Assembly (NCBI GenBank): GCA_937920635.1
Contig: CAKZUE010000022.1
Coordinates: 62,001-126,000, forward strand
Direction: 5' to 3'
Length of the DNA: 64,000 nucleotides
Source of the DNA: an uncultured Bryobacteraceae bacterium
Lineage (GTDB): Bacteria; Acidobacteriota; Terriglobia; Bryobacterales; Bryobacteraceae
In this document: piece by piece, positions 24,080 to 33,384 of the stretch
How the letters are laid out: each line of letters starts with the position of its first letter
Position numbering within the stretch: position 1 is the stretch's first letter
Notes under the pieces: model-generated
Databases searched by the model: none
What the model was told of the DNA's origin: nothing
Seen by the model: only the letters and a program-made list of their open reading frames with translations
Translations under genes and position numbers: made by a program

Positions 24080-25257
24080 GCTACGCAGTTCGCCTCCGCC
24101 CGGTGACGCACACGCTGCGCCAGCGCCTGTTGATAAGCCGCCCAGACTGTCTCCCCCACTGCCTGCCAGGTGCGCTTTTCGGCCGCGCGCCGCGCCGCTT
24201 CGCCCAGCCGGCGGCGCAGTTCGGGCCGTTGCGCCAGCTCCACAACCGCCGCGGCCAATTCTTCCGTGGTGCGGCAAACCCTGCCCGTGATGCCGTTCAA
24301 CACGATCGTCGCCGGCCCTCCCCGGCCCATCACCACGCATGGGACGCCGGAGGCCATGGCCTCCTGCACAACGTTGCCATAGGCATCGGTCTCGCTCGGG
24401 AACACGAACACATCGAAATTCGCGTAGGCCCGCGCCAGCTCCTCCCCGCGCAACACGCCTCGCAGATGCGCATTCGCAACGTTGGCGGCGAGCCATTCCC
24501 GTTCCCCTCCACCGCCCACGATCTCGATCCGGAACGGCCCGGCGCCGGCTTCAGCCAGCGCAGCCGCCACCCCTCTCAGGCTCCGCACGGATTTCTCGGG
24601 CGACAGCCTTCCGACGTAGCCAACCGTGAGTGCGCCGTCTCTGCGGTCCCGTTTCCGCGGATGGAACAGATCGCAATCCACACCGCGCAACATCAGGCCG
24701 ACCGGCTTGCCCGTGGCGCGCTCGAGCGCGGCGGCGATCTCCCGGTTCGGCGCCAGAATCAGCCGCGCCTGCCGGTAATACAGAGCCAGTCCCCGCCAGC
24801 TCCACCGCCGCGCCGCCTCCCGCATCCACCCCGGCGCCCATTCCGGGAGCCGCAGCGCCGCATAGTCGTGCACATTGGTATGCCAGCTCATCACGACCGG
24901 AAGCTTCAGAAGCCACGCGGCGATCGAGCCGAGAAATCCCGTATGATTGGGCCCCGTGATGTGAATCAAATCAGCGCCGAATTCCTGCAACGATCGGCGC
25001 ACCAAAGCCAGATGACGGAGAAAAAGCAGGTCGAATTTCAGGTCGTTTTCCAGCCGGAAATGAACCGGGCTGGTCTTCAAAGACAGCCTCCTCCCGCTGC
25101 CGTGCTCCTCGAGCCCCGTCTCTTGCCCCGCATGAACCACCAGCATCGGCAGCCCCTGCCGGAGCGCATGCTGCTCGAGCATCCGGCAGGTCAACGCCAC
25201 TCCGTTGACCTCCAGCAGGCTGTCGGCGAAGAGAGCCACCCGGGGCGCGCCGCTCAT
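24076..25257 (-). CDS. GT4-family glycosyltransferase
   Basis: 393 residues with GT-B fold. N-terminal donor/acceptor part begins RVALFADSLLEVNGVALT; the C-terminal nucleotide-sugar part has VGYVGRLSPEKSV, then the hallmark FVFPSETDAYGNVVQEAMAS with the conserved Glu, and GVPCVVMGRGGPATIVL. Similar to mannosyl- or glucosyl-diacylglycerol transferases, but acceptor unknown. Start 25257 overlaps the PHP gene stop as ATGA and has GAGGAAG upstream. Confidence 0.88.
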   Translation of the reverse strand: MSGAPRVALFADSLLEVNGVALTCRMLEQHALRQGLPMLVVHAGQETGLEEHGSGRRLSLKTSPVHFRLENDLKFDLLFLRHLALVRRSLQEFGADLIHITGPNHTGFLGSIAAWLLKLPVVMSWHTNVHDYAALRLPEWAPGWMREAARRWSWRGLALYYRQARLILAPNREIAAALERATGKPVGLMLRGVDCDLFHPRKRDRRDGALTVGYVGRLSPEKSVRSLRGVAAALAEAGAGPFRIEIVGGGGEREWLAANVANAHLRGVLRGEELARAYANFDVFVFPSETDAYGNVVQEAMASGVPCVVMGRGGPATIVLNGITGRVCRTTEELAAAVVELAQRPELRRRLGEAARRAAEKRTWQAVGETVWAAYQQALAQRVRHRAEANCVA

Positions 25258-26387
25258 GCCACTTCCTCGGCTTCCTTCAGCATATGCCGCATCGCGGACC
25301 GCACGCCATGCCACTCCGCCGCGCGAGCCAGAGCGACGAACAGGCGAATCAGAGAAGGTTCCCTTCCCTCCGGAAACGCCTGCGCCAGCGGCAGAACCTC
25401 CCCGGTTGCGCTCCGGAAAAATACGCGGTCGCTCCAGCGCACCCACCCGTAGCTGTGATCGGGTTGGTCCCGCATTACGTCGCAAATGGCGGAAACGATC
25501 CTCGCCGCCATCGGCTCGCGGTACTGCTTCATGACAAGCACCATGCTATCAGCCCCGCCGCGAACTTCTTCCACGAAGCTTTCGAAGTCCTTCGCGCCAG
25601 TAAGGTTCAGCAGCGTGTTGGGCTCGCAACCGTGCCGGTCGCCACCGGAGACACAAGGCTTGCGGTAACGCGCGGCCAGATCCAGAGTCCGCACGTTCTC
25701 TCTCCAGGGCCGCAGCCCGTTCAGCTCCAGCGCGTGGATCCAGCGCCTGTAACGCGCCAGAAACTGTTCCGCCATGGCGGCGTGATAATTCGCCCCGTTT
25801 CCCTTCTCATCCCAGTACGGATGATTGAACACAAGAAGCACCCGCGGCTCCGCAGCCAGCGCCTCCAGCAGGGATTCGATCAACTCGGCCTCCGGCGCCG
25901 CTGTGTAAGAGGCCATCTCCCGGGCCAGACTCCGCGCCTGTTCCCCGGGCAGGTTGTGAACGCCCAGATGAAAGACCGTGCCGCGCCATGGCACGGTCCA
26001 CTCTACGCTGATGGGTGCGTTGCGCCCCTCTTCCAGCACGCGCAGCGCCAGCGGCGCTTCAATCGAATCGTGGTCGGTGATCGAAACCAGCGCGTTCAGC
26101 CCGAGCCGCTCGATCTGCCCGCGCTCCACGCGCAACGCTTCGCGCGGGCCCAGCGGCGGCGTCCACCACGCCGATGCATAGTCCAGCTCGCGCCCGTGAA
26201 CACGGCGGTACCGGGCCTCATAGCGGTCCAGCAGCGGACCCAGCCAGGGGCACGCCTCACGGCAGCGCGGGATGAAGTCTAGCGGCTCTTTCGAGCACGA
26301 GGTGTGGCTGTGCAGGGAGACCGCTGTCCGCAGCTCGCCGCTCCGCCAGCCGCGCCGCCATTCAAAGTGGATCCGGGTGCTTGCCAT
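25254..26387 (-). CDS. PHP-domain metal-dependent phosphoesterase-like protein
   Basis: 377 residues. PHP motifs: SLHSHTSCS (metal His-x-His), SITDHDS, HLGVHN, LVFNHPYWDE and SGGDRHG near residue 260. The fold binds three metals and usually hydrolyses phosphate esters. Start has GGAGGCG 1-7 nt upstream. First gene of an operon with the glycosyltransferase and a small membrane protein; removal of phosphate from a glycolipid intermediate is a plausible but unproven role. Confidence 0.82.
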   Translation of the reverse strand: MASTRIHFEWRRGWRSGELRTAVSLHSHTSCSKEPLDFIPRCREACPWLGPLLDRYEARYRRVHGRELDYASAWWTPPLGPREALRVERGQIERLGLNALVSITDHDSIEAPLALRVLEEGRNAPISVEWTVPWRGTVFHLGVHNLPGEQARSLAREMASYTAAPEAELIESLLEALAAEPRVLLVFNHPYWDEKGNGANYHAAMAEQFLARYRRWIHALELNGLRPWRENVRTLDLAARYRKPCVSGGDRHGCEPNTLLNLTGAKDFESFVEEVRGGADSMVLVMKQYREPMAARIVSAICDVMRDQPDHSYGWVRWSDRVFFRSATGEVLPLAQAFPEGREPSLIRLFVALARAAEWHGVRSAMRHMLKEAEEVA

Positions 26388-26472
26388 CGCCTCCAGACTC
26401 GCCGCCTCAGATGAAAACAGCGTGTCTGGAGAGTGAATTGAGGATCAAACAAAACAGATCAGAATTGTTTGA

Positions 26473-27996
26473 CTACTCCGCCTTGCCGCAGCATTTCTTG
26501 TACTTCTTCCCGCTGCCGCAGGGACAAGGATCGTTGCGCCCCACCTTTTCGCTCTTCGCCGGCCCGGCGCCCGGCGCCTCCAGGTCTTCCTCTTCGAACT
26601 CGTCCTCCTCAGGGAAGAACATCGGGCGGTAGCCCTCGCGTTCGAGGCGCATGTCGAGAGCATGCGCCACCTCTTCTTCTTCCTCGCCGGAAAGCCCGCC
26701 GGCGCGCTCGGCGATCTTCTCGAACAGCCGCCGCACGCTCTTCGGCGTCGTCTCGTGCCGGACGGCCAGCGCGTAGCTGAACAGCGCCGCCTCCCGCAGG
26801 TCATCGTGCTGGAAAAAGGGCACAAGCTCGAGCGCCAGCTCCTCGGCGGGCAGAACGCCGACGGCATAGATCGCCTCGCGCGCCACGGCCGGGTCCCCGC
26901 TTTTCAGCGCCGCGGCAATCTGGGGCAGATACCGCCGGCTGCGCGTGCGCCACATGGCCTCGACAGCGGCCGCGCGCGTCTCAGCGCGATCATAAGCCTG
27001 AAGCACGAAGCGGCGGAACTCTTCGCCCGCGCCCGGCTCGGCCAGCGCAGTCAGCGCGCCGGTCCATTCCTCGGCAGGCCGCGCCGGGTCCCGCAGCACG
27101 TCATTCAGAAGATGAGAGACCTCCGGCTCGCCGGCCCGCCCAGCCAGCCCCCGCAGCGCCGCTCCCCGCACCGCCGCGTCAGCGTCCAGGCGCGCACAGT
27201 CGAGGAGCCGGTCCCGGACTCTGTCGCTGATTTCAGTATCGGCGAAGCTCGCCGCCGCTGCGGCGCGGTAGCGCGGGTCCGGGTGATCGAGGTATTCCAG
27301 CACGTCCGCCGGCGCGAGGAAGTCGAACAGCGGCGGCGCTTCCTCGGGATACAGAGCGAGGATGTCAAAGGGCTCGATCTCCTCTCTCTGGCGTCGGGAC
27401 TCGATCTCCTCAATCGCCTCCACCAGCGCCCTGCGCTCGTGTGTGTGGCCGCCGCCCTCGGGCAGGCGTTCCAAAGCCCCGCGCAAGTCGGGCAGCAGCT
27501 CGGGGTCGCCGCAGAGCGAAGCGCACATTGCGCCTTCATAAGGGTCCGCCTCGATCGCCTCACGGATCAGACCGCGCAGCTCAGGGTGAGGCACGCCAAG
27601 CGATGCCAGCACGAACAACACGTCCGGCCGGTCATCTTCGGGCGCCGTCCTGTACGCTTCCAGCAGCGGCTCCACCGCCGCTTCGCCCAGCTCGACAAAG
27701 GCCTCCACCAGGGCATCGGGAACGCCTTCGTGGCTGTGCTTCAACAGCTCCAGATAGAAGGGCAGCGCCCGCGGCGTGCGGAAGCTGCGATACAGGTCGA
27801 AGATCTGCTCGGTGAGGTCCGCCACCGCATCTTCACCCGGACTGGCGGCCAACTTGTCGAGCGCATCCAGAGTCTCTTCCTGGCGCGCCAGCAGGGAGCG
27901 CAGCAGACGCTGATCAAAGCCGATGCGGCCCTGTTCGGCCGCCCGCAACAGGTTCAGCGCCGGCGTCCGGTCGTATTGGTCGGGGAATATCGGCAT
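26473..27996 (-). CDS. HEAT-repeat protein with C-terminal SEC-C zinc motif
   Basis: 507 residues. The bulk is alpha-solenoid-like repeats (for example [57 protein letters not shown]). The last 20 residues are a SEC-C zinc-binding motif ([19 protein letters not shown]), preceded by an acidic linker ([11 protein letters not shown]). SEC-C tails bind ribosomes or SecB-like partners; the rest of the protein has no SecA features. Role is probably scaffold or protein quality control, by inference. Lies just past the ribosomal-operon terminator. Confidence 0.85.
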   Translation of the reverse strand: MPIFPDQYDRTPALNLLRAAEQGRIGFDQRLLRSLLARQEETLDALDKLAASPGEDAVADLTEQIFDLYRSFRTPRALPFYLELLKHSHEGVPDALVEAFVELGEAAVEPLLEAYRTAPEDDRPDVLFVLASLGVPHPELRGLIREAIEADPYEGAMCASLCGDPELLPDLRGALERLPEGGGHTHERRALVEAIEEIESRRQREEIEPFDILALYPEEAPPLFDFLAPADVLEYLDHPDPRYRAAAAASFADTEISDRVRDRLLDCARLDADAAVRGAALRGLAGRAGEPEVSHLLNDVLRDPARPAEEWTGALTALAEPGAGEEFRRFVLQAYDRAETRAAAVEAMWRTRSRRYLPQIAAALKSGDPAVAREAIYAVGVLPAEELALELVPFFQHDDLREAALFSYALAVRHETTPKSVRRLFEKIAERAGGLSGEEEEEVAHALDMRLEREGYRPMFFPEEDEFEEEDLEAPGAGPAKSEKVGRNDPCPCGSGKKYKKCCGKAE

Positions 27997-28000
27997 GGCG

Positions 28001-28032
28001 GAAAAAGATGGGGCGGCGCAGCCGCGCCGCCC
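28001..28032 (-). terminator. intrinsic terminator after the L9 gene
   Basis: On the minus strand, stem GGGCGGCGC, loop GGCT, stem GCGCCGCCC, then CATCTTTTTCC: a perfect 9-bp GC stem and T5 run 25-56 nt after the rplI stop. Confidence 0.8.
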
Positions 28033-28056
28033 GCGTTGGAGGAGACAGGCGGGAGA

Positions 28057-28509
28057 TTACTCGCCTTCTTCCTTGTTCACGATCACCGGGATCTGCACGG
28101 AGACCTCGCGGTGCAGCTTCAGCGTGACCTTGTGCTCGCCCAGGGTCTTGATGGGCTGTTCCATCACGATTTTCTTGCGGTCGATCGAGTAGCCCTGTTT
28201 TTCGAGCAGTTCGGCGATGTCCTTGGCCGTCACCGAGCCGAAGAGCTGGTCGGCTTCGCCAGCCTTCTGCGTGGTGGTCAGCGTCACCGCGGACAGCATC
28301 CGGGCCAGTTCCTCGGCGGAGGATTTCTCCTTCGCCTCGCGGCGCAGGGCGGCCTGGCGCTCCTGTTCGACGATCTTCCTGTTGGCTTCCGTGGCGGGCA
28401 CGGCCAGGCGGCGCGGCAGAAGGAAGTTGCGCGCAAAGCCCTCGGCCACCTTCACCACCTGCCCGCGCGTGCCGAGTTTCTCGACGTCTTCACGAAGGAT
28501 GACTTCCAT
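28057..28509 (-). CDS. rplI: 50S ribosomal protein L9
   Basis: 150 residues, full length. N-terminal domain MEVILREDVEKLGTRGQVV, typical GFARNFLLPRRLAVPATEAN, long connecting helix, C-terminal domain with FGSVTAKDIAELLEKQGY. Binds 23S rRNA. Starts 3 nt after rpsR. Last gene of the operon. Confidence 0.97.
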   Translation of the reverse strand: MEVILREDVEKLGTRGQVVKVAEGFARNFLLPRRLAVPATEANRKIVEQERQAALRREAKEKSSAEELARMLSAVTLTTTQKAGEADQLFGSVTAKDIAELLEKQGYSIDRKKIVMEQPIKTLGEHKVTLKLHREVSVQIPVIVNKEEGE

Positions 28510-28512
28510 CGC

Positions 28513-28827
28513 TCACTTCTCCTTTGGCACCGTGCCCACGAAAGGCAGCAGCGCCATCATGCGGGCGATCTTGATCGCCTCGGTAATCCGCCGCTGGTTC
28601 TGCGCATTCAGCCCCGAGATGCGGCGCGGAATGATCTTGCCCCGCTCGGTCAGGAATTGCGACAGCAATTTTACGTCTTTATAGTCGATATAGTCGATCT
28701 TTTCCAGGCAAATCCGGTCGACTTTCCTGCGGCGGAAATACTGCCGCTTGCCGGTTGCAATGGCCTTGTCAGTGCCTGTCGGCCTTTGACTGGCCGCGAT
28801 GGGACGTCCGCTTTTCTGTTCTGCCAT
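28513..28827 (-). CDS. rpsR: 30S ribosomal protein S18
   Basis: 104 residues. Core [20 protein letters not shown] and the RNA-binding [17 protein letters not shown] motif are intact. About 25 residues longer than most S18 at the N-terminus ([18 protein letters not shown]), before [12 protein letters not shown]. Lies between S6 and L9 in the usual order. Confidence 0.96.
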   Translation of the reverse strand: MAEQKSGRPIAASQRPTGTDKAIATGKRQYFRRRKVDRICLEKIDYIDYKDVKLLSQFLTERGKIIPRRISGLNAQNQRRITEAIKIARMMALLPFVGTVPKEK

Positions 28828-28851
28828 GGCTGATTTCTCCCTCCAGGATCC

Positions 28852-29328
28852 TCAGGACTCCTCGGTTTCGGCCGCCGGCACGGGGGCGCCCGGCGCAGGC
28901 GCTGCCGGAGCCGCGGGCATCGCCGGAGCCGCGGGCATCGCCGGAACCGCGGGCATGGCCGGGGCGGCCACGGGCTGCGGCGCGGGGCGCTTCCTGGCGC
29001 GCTTCTCCCGCTGCTTGGTCTTCTTGGCCAGTTTCTTCAGCTTTTCGTCGATCCGGACGGTCACCCAGCGCAGCACCATGTCGGTGACGCGCATGCGGTG
29101 CTCGATGTCCTTCACCGGTTCCGGCGGCGCCGTGAACTGGATCAGCACGTAATAGCCCTCGGTGAACTTGTCGATCTTGTAAGCCAGCTTGCGCCGGCCC
29201 CATTTGTCCACCTTGTCCACCGTTCCGCCGCTCTGGGTGATGACGCCTTTGATCTGCTCAATAAAAGCGTCGATCTGCTCTTCCGGCGTGTCCGGCTCGA
29301 CAAAGAAGAGTTCCTCGTAGATTCTCAT
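28852..29328 (-). CDS. rpsF: 30S ribosomal protein S6 with Ala/Pro-rich tail
   Basis: 158 residues. The S6 core (MRIYEELFFVEPDTPEEQID to HRMRVTDMVLRWVTVRID) is normal at about 100 residues. It is followed by a basic segment and an unusual tail built of the six-residue unit MPAAPA/MPAVPA. Most S6 tails are short and acidic; this one is neutral and repetitive. Start 29328 overlaps the pth stop as ATGA and has AGAGGAAG 2 nt upstream, which excludes a longer N-terminus. Confidence 0.95.
   Translation of the reverse strand: MRIYEELFFVEPDTPEEQIDAFIEQIKGVITQSGGTVDKVDKWGRRKLAYKIDKFTEGYYVLIQFTAPPEPVKDIEHRMRVTDMVLRWVTVRIDEKLKKLAKKTKQREKRARKRPAPQPVAAPAMPAVPAMPAAPAMPAAPAAPAPGAPVPAAETEES
28904..28957 (-). 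repeat. 18-bp tandem repeat in the S6 gene
   Basis: Three units of 18 bp (gccggagccgcgggcatc and close variants) encode three MPA(A/V)PA repeats. Nearly identical DNA suggests recent slippage expansion. Confidence 0.85.
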
Positions 29329-29927
29329 TCTTCCTCTCTTTTCGTTCCGGGGGCGCGGCGGTTGTAAGCCGCCATGGCCTTTTCGACGCCCTCGGTGATG
29401 ATGGATTCGGCCGCCTGGCAAGCTTCATCCAGCAGCCGGTCCAATTCCTGCCTTTGCCCGCTCCGCATGGGAGCGAGCACGAACTTCGCGCCATCGCGGA
29501 CCTCGTGGCCCGGATGGATGCCCAGCCGCAGCCGGGCGAAATCCTGCCGGCCCAGGCAGCGGATGATGTCTTCCACTCCATGGTGTCCGCCGGCCGAACC
29601 CTTTGGACGGATCCGCAGGCTCAGCCACGGCAGGTCCAGATCGTCGTAGATCACCAGGAGCCGCTCCGGACCCAGCTCCGCTTTTTCGAGCAGCCCTTTC
29701 ACCGACTGCCCGCTCAGATTCATGAACGTCTGCGGCTTGGCCAGCAGCGCCAGCTTGCCGCCGATCCGGCCCTGACCGACCAACGCCCGGCATTCGTACC
29801 GGCTCAGCCGGATCGAATGCCTTCCGGCGAGCCGGTCCACCGTGAGAAAGCCCAGATTGTGCGGCGTCCATTCGTATTCGGGTCCCGGATTGCCGAGCCC
29901 CACCACCAGCACATCGACTTCCGCCAT
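29325..29927 (-). CDS. pth: peptidyl-tRNA hydrolase
   Basis: 200 residues. Recycles peptidyl-tRNA. Active-site residues seen: Asn in GLGNPGPEY, catalytic His in TPHNLGF, Asp in VIYDDLDLP; KPQTFMNLSGQSV and SAGGHHGVEDI are conserved. Lies 22 nt after the L25 gene and overlaps rpsF as ATGA. This order (prs, L25, pth, S6) is common in bacteria. Confidence 0.97.
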   Translation of the reverse strand: MAEVDVLVVGLGNPGPEYEWTPHNLGFLTVDRLAGRHSIRLSRYECRALVGQGRIGGKLALLAKPQTFMNLSGQSVKGLLEKAELGPERLLVIYDDLDLPWLSLRIRPKGSAGGHHGVEDIIRCLGRQDFARLRLGIHPGHEVRDGAKFVLAPMRSGQRQELDRLLDEACQAAESIITEGVEKAMAAYNRRAPGTKREEE

Positions 29928-29948
29928 GGCGTTCCGGCCCGGAACCGG

Positions 29949-30623
29949 TTACTTCTTCTTCTCGCCGCTTTCTTCTTCTTCCTTCTTGCCTTTCTTGACG
30001 ACTTCGGGCTCGGCGGCGGCTGCCTCTCCCGCCGCCGCTTCGGCCGCCGCTTCCTCCGCACCGCGCGTCGTCACGACGTGCGAGATCACCAGATCCGGCG
30101 GGCTGAGCAGCTTCATCGAGCCGGTCAGCGGCAGCTCGCCGGCCCGCAGACTCTGCCCGATGCGAAGCCCGGACACGTCCACCGAGAAGTGCTCGGGAAT
30201 CTCATCCGGCAGGCACTCGATCTCGACCTCGCGGCTGACGACCTCGTACAGGCCGCCCTGTTCCTTCACGCCCCGCGGATCGCCCGTGGTATGGACGGGC
30301 ACCTTCACTTGCAGGCGCTTGGTCAGGTCGATGCGCTTGAGATCGATGTGCAAGAGATTGCTCTTCACCGGATCGTGCTGCCAGTCGACCACCATCGCCG
30401 GAGTTGTCTCCACGCCCTGGATGTCCAGGTTGAAGATGGTGTTCACGCCGGAGGAAGAGCGCAGGATCTTTTCGATCTCCTTCGGGTTGACGCTGATCGC
30501 CACCGACTCCTTCCCCGCGCCATAGACGACCGCCGGGATCCGCATGCGCGCCCGCAGGCGGCGGGCTTCGTTTTTGCCCCGCGCCGGCCGCGGCTCGGCC
30601 GCAATGGTGATGTCCTTCTTCAT
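29949..30623 (-). CDS. rplY: 50S ribosomal protein L25 (CTC form)
   Basis: 224 residues: an N-terminal 5S rRNA-binding domain (RRLRARMRIPAVVYGAGKES) and the longer C-terminal TL5/CTC domain (LHIDLKRIDLTKRLQVKVP, ECLPDEIPEHFSVDVSGL). The last 35 residues are a low-complexity Ala/Glu/Lys tail. Lies 21 nt after prs. Confidence 0.95.
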   Translation of the reverse strand: MKKDITIAAEPRPARGKNEARRLRARMRIPAVVYGAGKESVAISVNPKEIEKILRSSSGVNTIFNLDIQGVETTPAMVVDWQHDPVKSNLLHIDLKRIDLTKRLQVKVPVHTTGDPRGVKEQGGLYEVVSREVEIECLPDEIPEHFSVDVSGLRIGQSLRAGELPLTGSMKLLSPPDLVISHVVTTRGAEEAAAEAAAGEAAAAEPEVVKKGKKEEEESGEKKK

Positions 30624-30644
30624 AACACTGCTCCTGTCCTTGTC

Positions 30645-31592
30645 TCAGACGAATAAACTGCTCACCGAGGTGGCTTCGTGAATGCTGAGCATGGCTTTGG
30701 CCAGCAAAGATGCCACCGACAAAACGCGGATCCGCGCGCACGCACGCGCTTCCTCCCGCAGCGGGATCGAATCGGTCACGATGACTTCCCGCAGCGCCGA
30801 CCTCTCAATGTTCTCGACGGCAGGTCCGGAAAGGATCGCGTGCGTCGCGCACGCCGTCACGCTCGCCGCACCCGCCTTGAGCAACGCCGCGCTCGACTTG
30901 CCCAGCGTCCCCGCCGTGTCGATCAGGTCGTCCACCAGCAGGCAGTCCAGCCCCTGGACGTCGCCGATGATGTTCATCACGTCGCTCTCGTTGGGCCGCT
31001 CGCGGCGCTTGTCGATAATCGCCAGCGGCGCATCCAGCCTCTTGGCGAACGCCCGCGCCCGCTCCACGCCGCCCGCGTCGGGCGAAACGACGATCAGGCG
31101 TGAAAGCTCGAAGTTCTGCTTCACGTAATCGATCATCACCGGCGCCGCGAACAGATGATCCACCGGAATGTCGAAAAAGCCCTGGATCTGCGCCGCGTGC
31201 AGGTCCAGCGTCAGCAGCCGGTCCGCGCCCGCGCGCTCCAGCATGCTGGCGATCACCTTGGCCGAAATCGGCACCCGCGGGCGGTCCTTGCGGTCCTGCC
31301 TCGCGTAGCCGTAGTAGGGCATCACAGCCGTGATGCGGTCCGCCGAGGCGCGCTTGAGAGCGTCGATCATCAGGATCAGCTCCATCAGGTGGCGGTCCGC
31401 CGGCGGGCAGGTCGGCTGGATCACGAACACGTCCGCGCCGCGCACGTTCTCCGTAATCTGCACCCAGATCTCGCCATCGGAAAACGTCTTGACCGTCGCG
31501 CCGGCCAGTTCCACGCCCAGCTCGCGGCAGATGGAGCGCGCCAGCGCCGGGTTGGCGTTTCCGCTCAGAACCTTGAACCGATCACAATTCAT
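30645..31592 (-). CDS. prs: ribose-phosphate pyrophosphokinase (PRPP synthetase)
   Basis: 315 residues, family length. Makes PRPP for nucleotide, His and Trp synthesis. Motifs: SDGEIWVQITENVRG, PYYGYARQDRKDRPR, LDLHAAQIQGFFDIPVDHL, SPDAGGVERA and the PRPP loop LLVDDLIDTAGT. Start 31592 (MNCDRFKVLSGN) is the conserved one; it overlaps the ispE 3' end by 11 nt. Confidence 0.96.
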   Translation of the reverse strand: MNCDRFKVLSGNANPALARSICRELGVELAGATVKTFSDGEIWVQITENVRGADVFVIQPTCPPADRHLMELILMIDALKRASADRITAVMPYYGYARQDRKDRPRVPISAKVIASMLERAGADRLLTLDLHAAQIQGFFDIPVDHLFAAPVMIDYVKQNFELSRLIVVSPDAGGVERARAFAKRLDAPLAIIDKRRERPNESDVMNIIGDVQGLDCLLVDDLIDTAGTLGKSSAALLKAGAASVTACATHAILSGPAVENIERSALREVIVTDSIPLREEARACARIRVLSVASLLAKAMLSIHEATSVSSLFV

Positions 31593-32538
31593 GTCTCTCG
31601 TACCGGCTGACGGGCGGCCATGTGTTGCCAGCCACGTGTTCCCGCAAACTCCCCAGCACACGCGCGCGATACCGCGCCCGGCTGAGCATCGTCGTCGAGA
31701 AAACTTTCAGAGGTTCCTTGGAGAATTTCGGAAGGGCTCCCTGAAGTTTGGCCCGGTCTGGAAACACCCCGAAGAGTGCTGCCCCGCTGCCGGAGAGCCG
31801 TGCAGCATGAGCCCCGAACCGCTCGAGTTTTCTCTTCCACCGCTCCAGCTCCGGATGAAGCGCGAAGACGGCGGCCTCGAAATCGTTCTCTGAGCCGGAC
31901 AGATCTTCCATCCGCCAGACAAACGATTGGAAAACATTCAGTTTACGGGAATCGAACGGGGAAGTCAATGCGGGCCGCCCGAGCGCCTGGTAAGCCTCCC
32001 CCGTTGACACGTGCACCGGCGGCGCCACGATCAATACGTTCCACGGCGGCGCCTCCGGCAAGGGATACAGCTCCTCGCCCCGCCCCAGCCCCAGAGCGGT
32101 TCCCCCGTACAGGAAAAACGGCACGTCGCTGCCGAGCGATGCCGCGATGGCGTGCAGGCTGTCGGGAGTGCAGCACCGTCCAGTGAGCGGCCCCAGGGCC
32201 AGCAACACCGCCGCGGCGTTGCTCGACCCGCCGCCGAGCCCGGCGCCCATCGGAATCCGCTTCGAGAGCTTCATCCGCAGCCTGCCGCGCACGCCCTCGC
32301 TTTCACAGAACAGCCGTGCCGCGCGCAACACCAGGTTGTCCGGGATCGCCAGCGCGTCCTCGAGTTCAACAGCCAGCCCGCGCCGCGCGGGCGTGAACTC
32401 GAACTCGATTTGGTCGTGCAGTCCCACCGTCTGGAACACGGTGCGCAGCTCGTGGTAGCCGTCCGCCCTTTTTCCCAGCACCTTCAAGCTGAGGTTCACC
32501 TTCGCAAAGGAAGGTACGGCGGCGCGGCGCGGAGGCAT
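31582..32538 (-). CDS. ispE: 4-diphosphocytidyl-2-C-methyl-D-erythritol kinase
   Basis: 318 residues. GHMP kinase of the MEP isoprenoid pathway. N-terminal FAKVNLSLKVLGKRADGYHE carries the catalytic Lys; the ATP loop is PMGAGLGGGSSNAAAVLLAL; the C-terminal loop is LSGSGAALFGVF. Starts within the apt stop (ATGA). Confidence 0.95.
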   Translation of the reverse strand: MPPRRAAVPSFAKVNLSLKVLGKRADGYHELRTVFQTVGLHDQIEFEFTPARRGLAVELEDALAIPDNLVLRAARLFCESEGVRGRLRMKLSKRIPMGAGLGGGSSNAAAVLLALGPLTGRCCTPDSLHAIAASLGSDVPFFLYGGTALGLGRGEELYPLPEAPPWNVLIVAPPVHVSTGEAYQALGRPALTSPFDSRKLNVFQSFVWRMEDLSGSENDFEAAVFALHPELERWKRKLERFGAHAARLSGSGAALFGVFPDRAKLQGALPKFSKEPLKVFSTTMLSRARYRARVLGSLREHVAGNTWPPVSRYERHEL

Positions 32539-33059
32539 CACTTCTCGTAATGGATCAGCGAAAACACGTCGTAACCGGCCAGTTTGTCCCGGCCGTGCAG
32601 GAAGTCCAGTTCCACCAGGAACCCCAGCCCCACCACGGCGCCACCGAGCTTCTCCACCAGCTTCGCCACGGCGGCGGCAGTGCCGCCGGTGGCCAGCACG
32701 TCGTCGATGATCAGCACGCGCTGTCCCGGCGTGATGGCGTCCTTGTGCATCTGGAGGCTGTCGGTGCCGTATTCGAGCGCATACTCGACGCTCACCGTCT
32801 CCGCCGGAAGCTTGCCCGGCTTGCGCACCGGCACGAATCCCGCCCCCAGCGCGTAGGCCATCGCCGGGGCGAAGAAGAAGCCGCGCGCCTCGACGCCCAC
32901 CACGAGATCCACCTGGATCCCTTCGTAGTGCGCCTTCAGCGCGTCGATGGTGTCGCGCCACCCCTGCGGGTGCTTCAACAATGTGGTGATGTCGTAGAAA
33001 TGGATGCCGGGCTTGGGGAAATCCGGCACCTCGCGGATCAGGCTCTTGAGATCAGGCAT
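32538..33059 (-). CDS. apt: adenine phosphoribosyltransferase
   Basis: 173 residues. Salvages adenine to AMP with PRPP. Motifs: [37 protein letters not shown] and the PRPP loop [16 protein letters not shown]. In an operon with prs, which makes its co-substrate. Lies 14 nt after the acylphosphatase gene. Confidence 0.95.
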   Translation of the reverse strand: MPDLKSLIREVPDFPKPGIHFYDITTLLKHPQGWRDTIDALKAHYEGIQVDLVVGVEARGFFFAPAMAYALGAGFVPVRKPGKLPAETVSVEYALEYGTDSLQMHKDAITPGQRVLIIDDVLATGGTAAAVAKLVEKLGGAVVGLGFLVELDFLHGRDKLAGYDVFSLIHYEK

Positions 33060-33073
33060 GGGCGCAGGTGGAT

Positions 33074-33361
33074 TCAGGACCGGATGGAGAATCCACTTGA
33101 TTGTAACAAAGGCGCCTCCTGCTCCTCGACGTGGCGCACGTCGCTGAAGCGCGGCCCCTGCCGCAGCCGCATCGAGAACTCGTCGAGCTGCTCCGCCGAG
33201 CCGCAGGCGTAGACCTCGACGCTGCCGTCATCGCAGTTCCGCACCCAGCCGTTCACGCCGATCTGCGACGCCCAATGCTGCGCGAACCAGCGGTAACCCA
33301 CGCCCTGCACCCGCCCCTTGACGATGAACCGCCGCGCCTGCTTCCGAGCCTGCCTCGCCAT
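33074..33361 (-). CDS. acyP: acylphosphatase
   Basis: 95 residues. Hydrolyses acyl phosphates. Hallmarks: [20 protein letters not shown] (catalytic Arg in the loop) and [20 protein letters not shown] (catalytic Asn). The start at 33361 (MARQARKQ) is preferred over an ATG at 33370 because a GATAAT box at 33369-33374 overlaps the latter and lies 7 nt before the former. First gene of the nine-gene operon down to rplI. Confidence 0.92.
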   Translation of the reverse strand: MARQARKQARRFIVKGRVQGVGYRWFAQHWASQIGVNGWVRNCDDGSVEVYACGSAEQLDEFSMRLRQGPRFSDVRHVEEQEAPLLQSSGFSIRS

Positions 33362-33368
33362 GACTCCC

Positions 33369-33374
33369 ATTATC
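33369..33374 (-). promoter_or_regulatory. -10-like box for the acyP-to-rplI operon
   Basis: GATAAT on the minus strand, 7 nt before ATG 33361; back to back with the hemB box. Confidence 0.5.
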
Positions 33375-33384
33375 TCTGCGCGGG

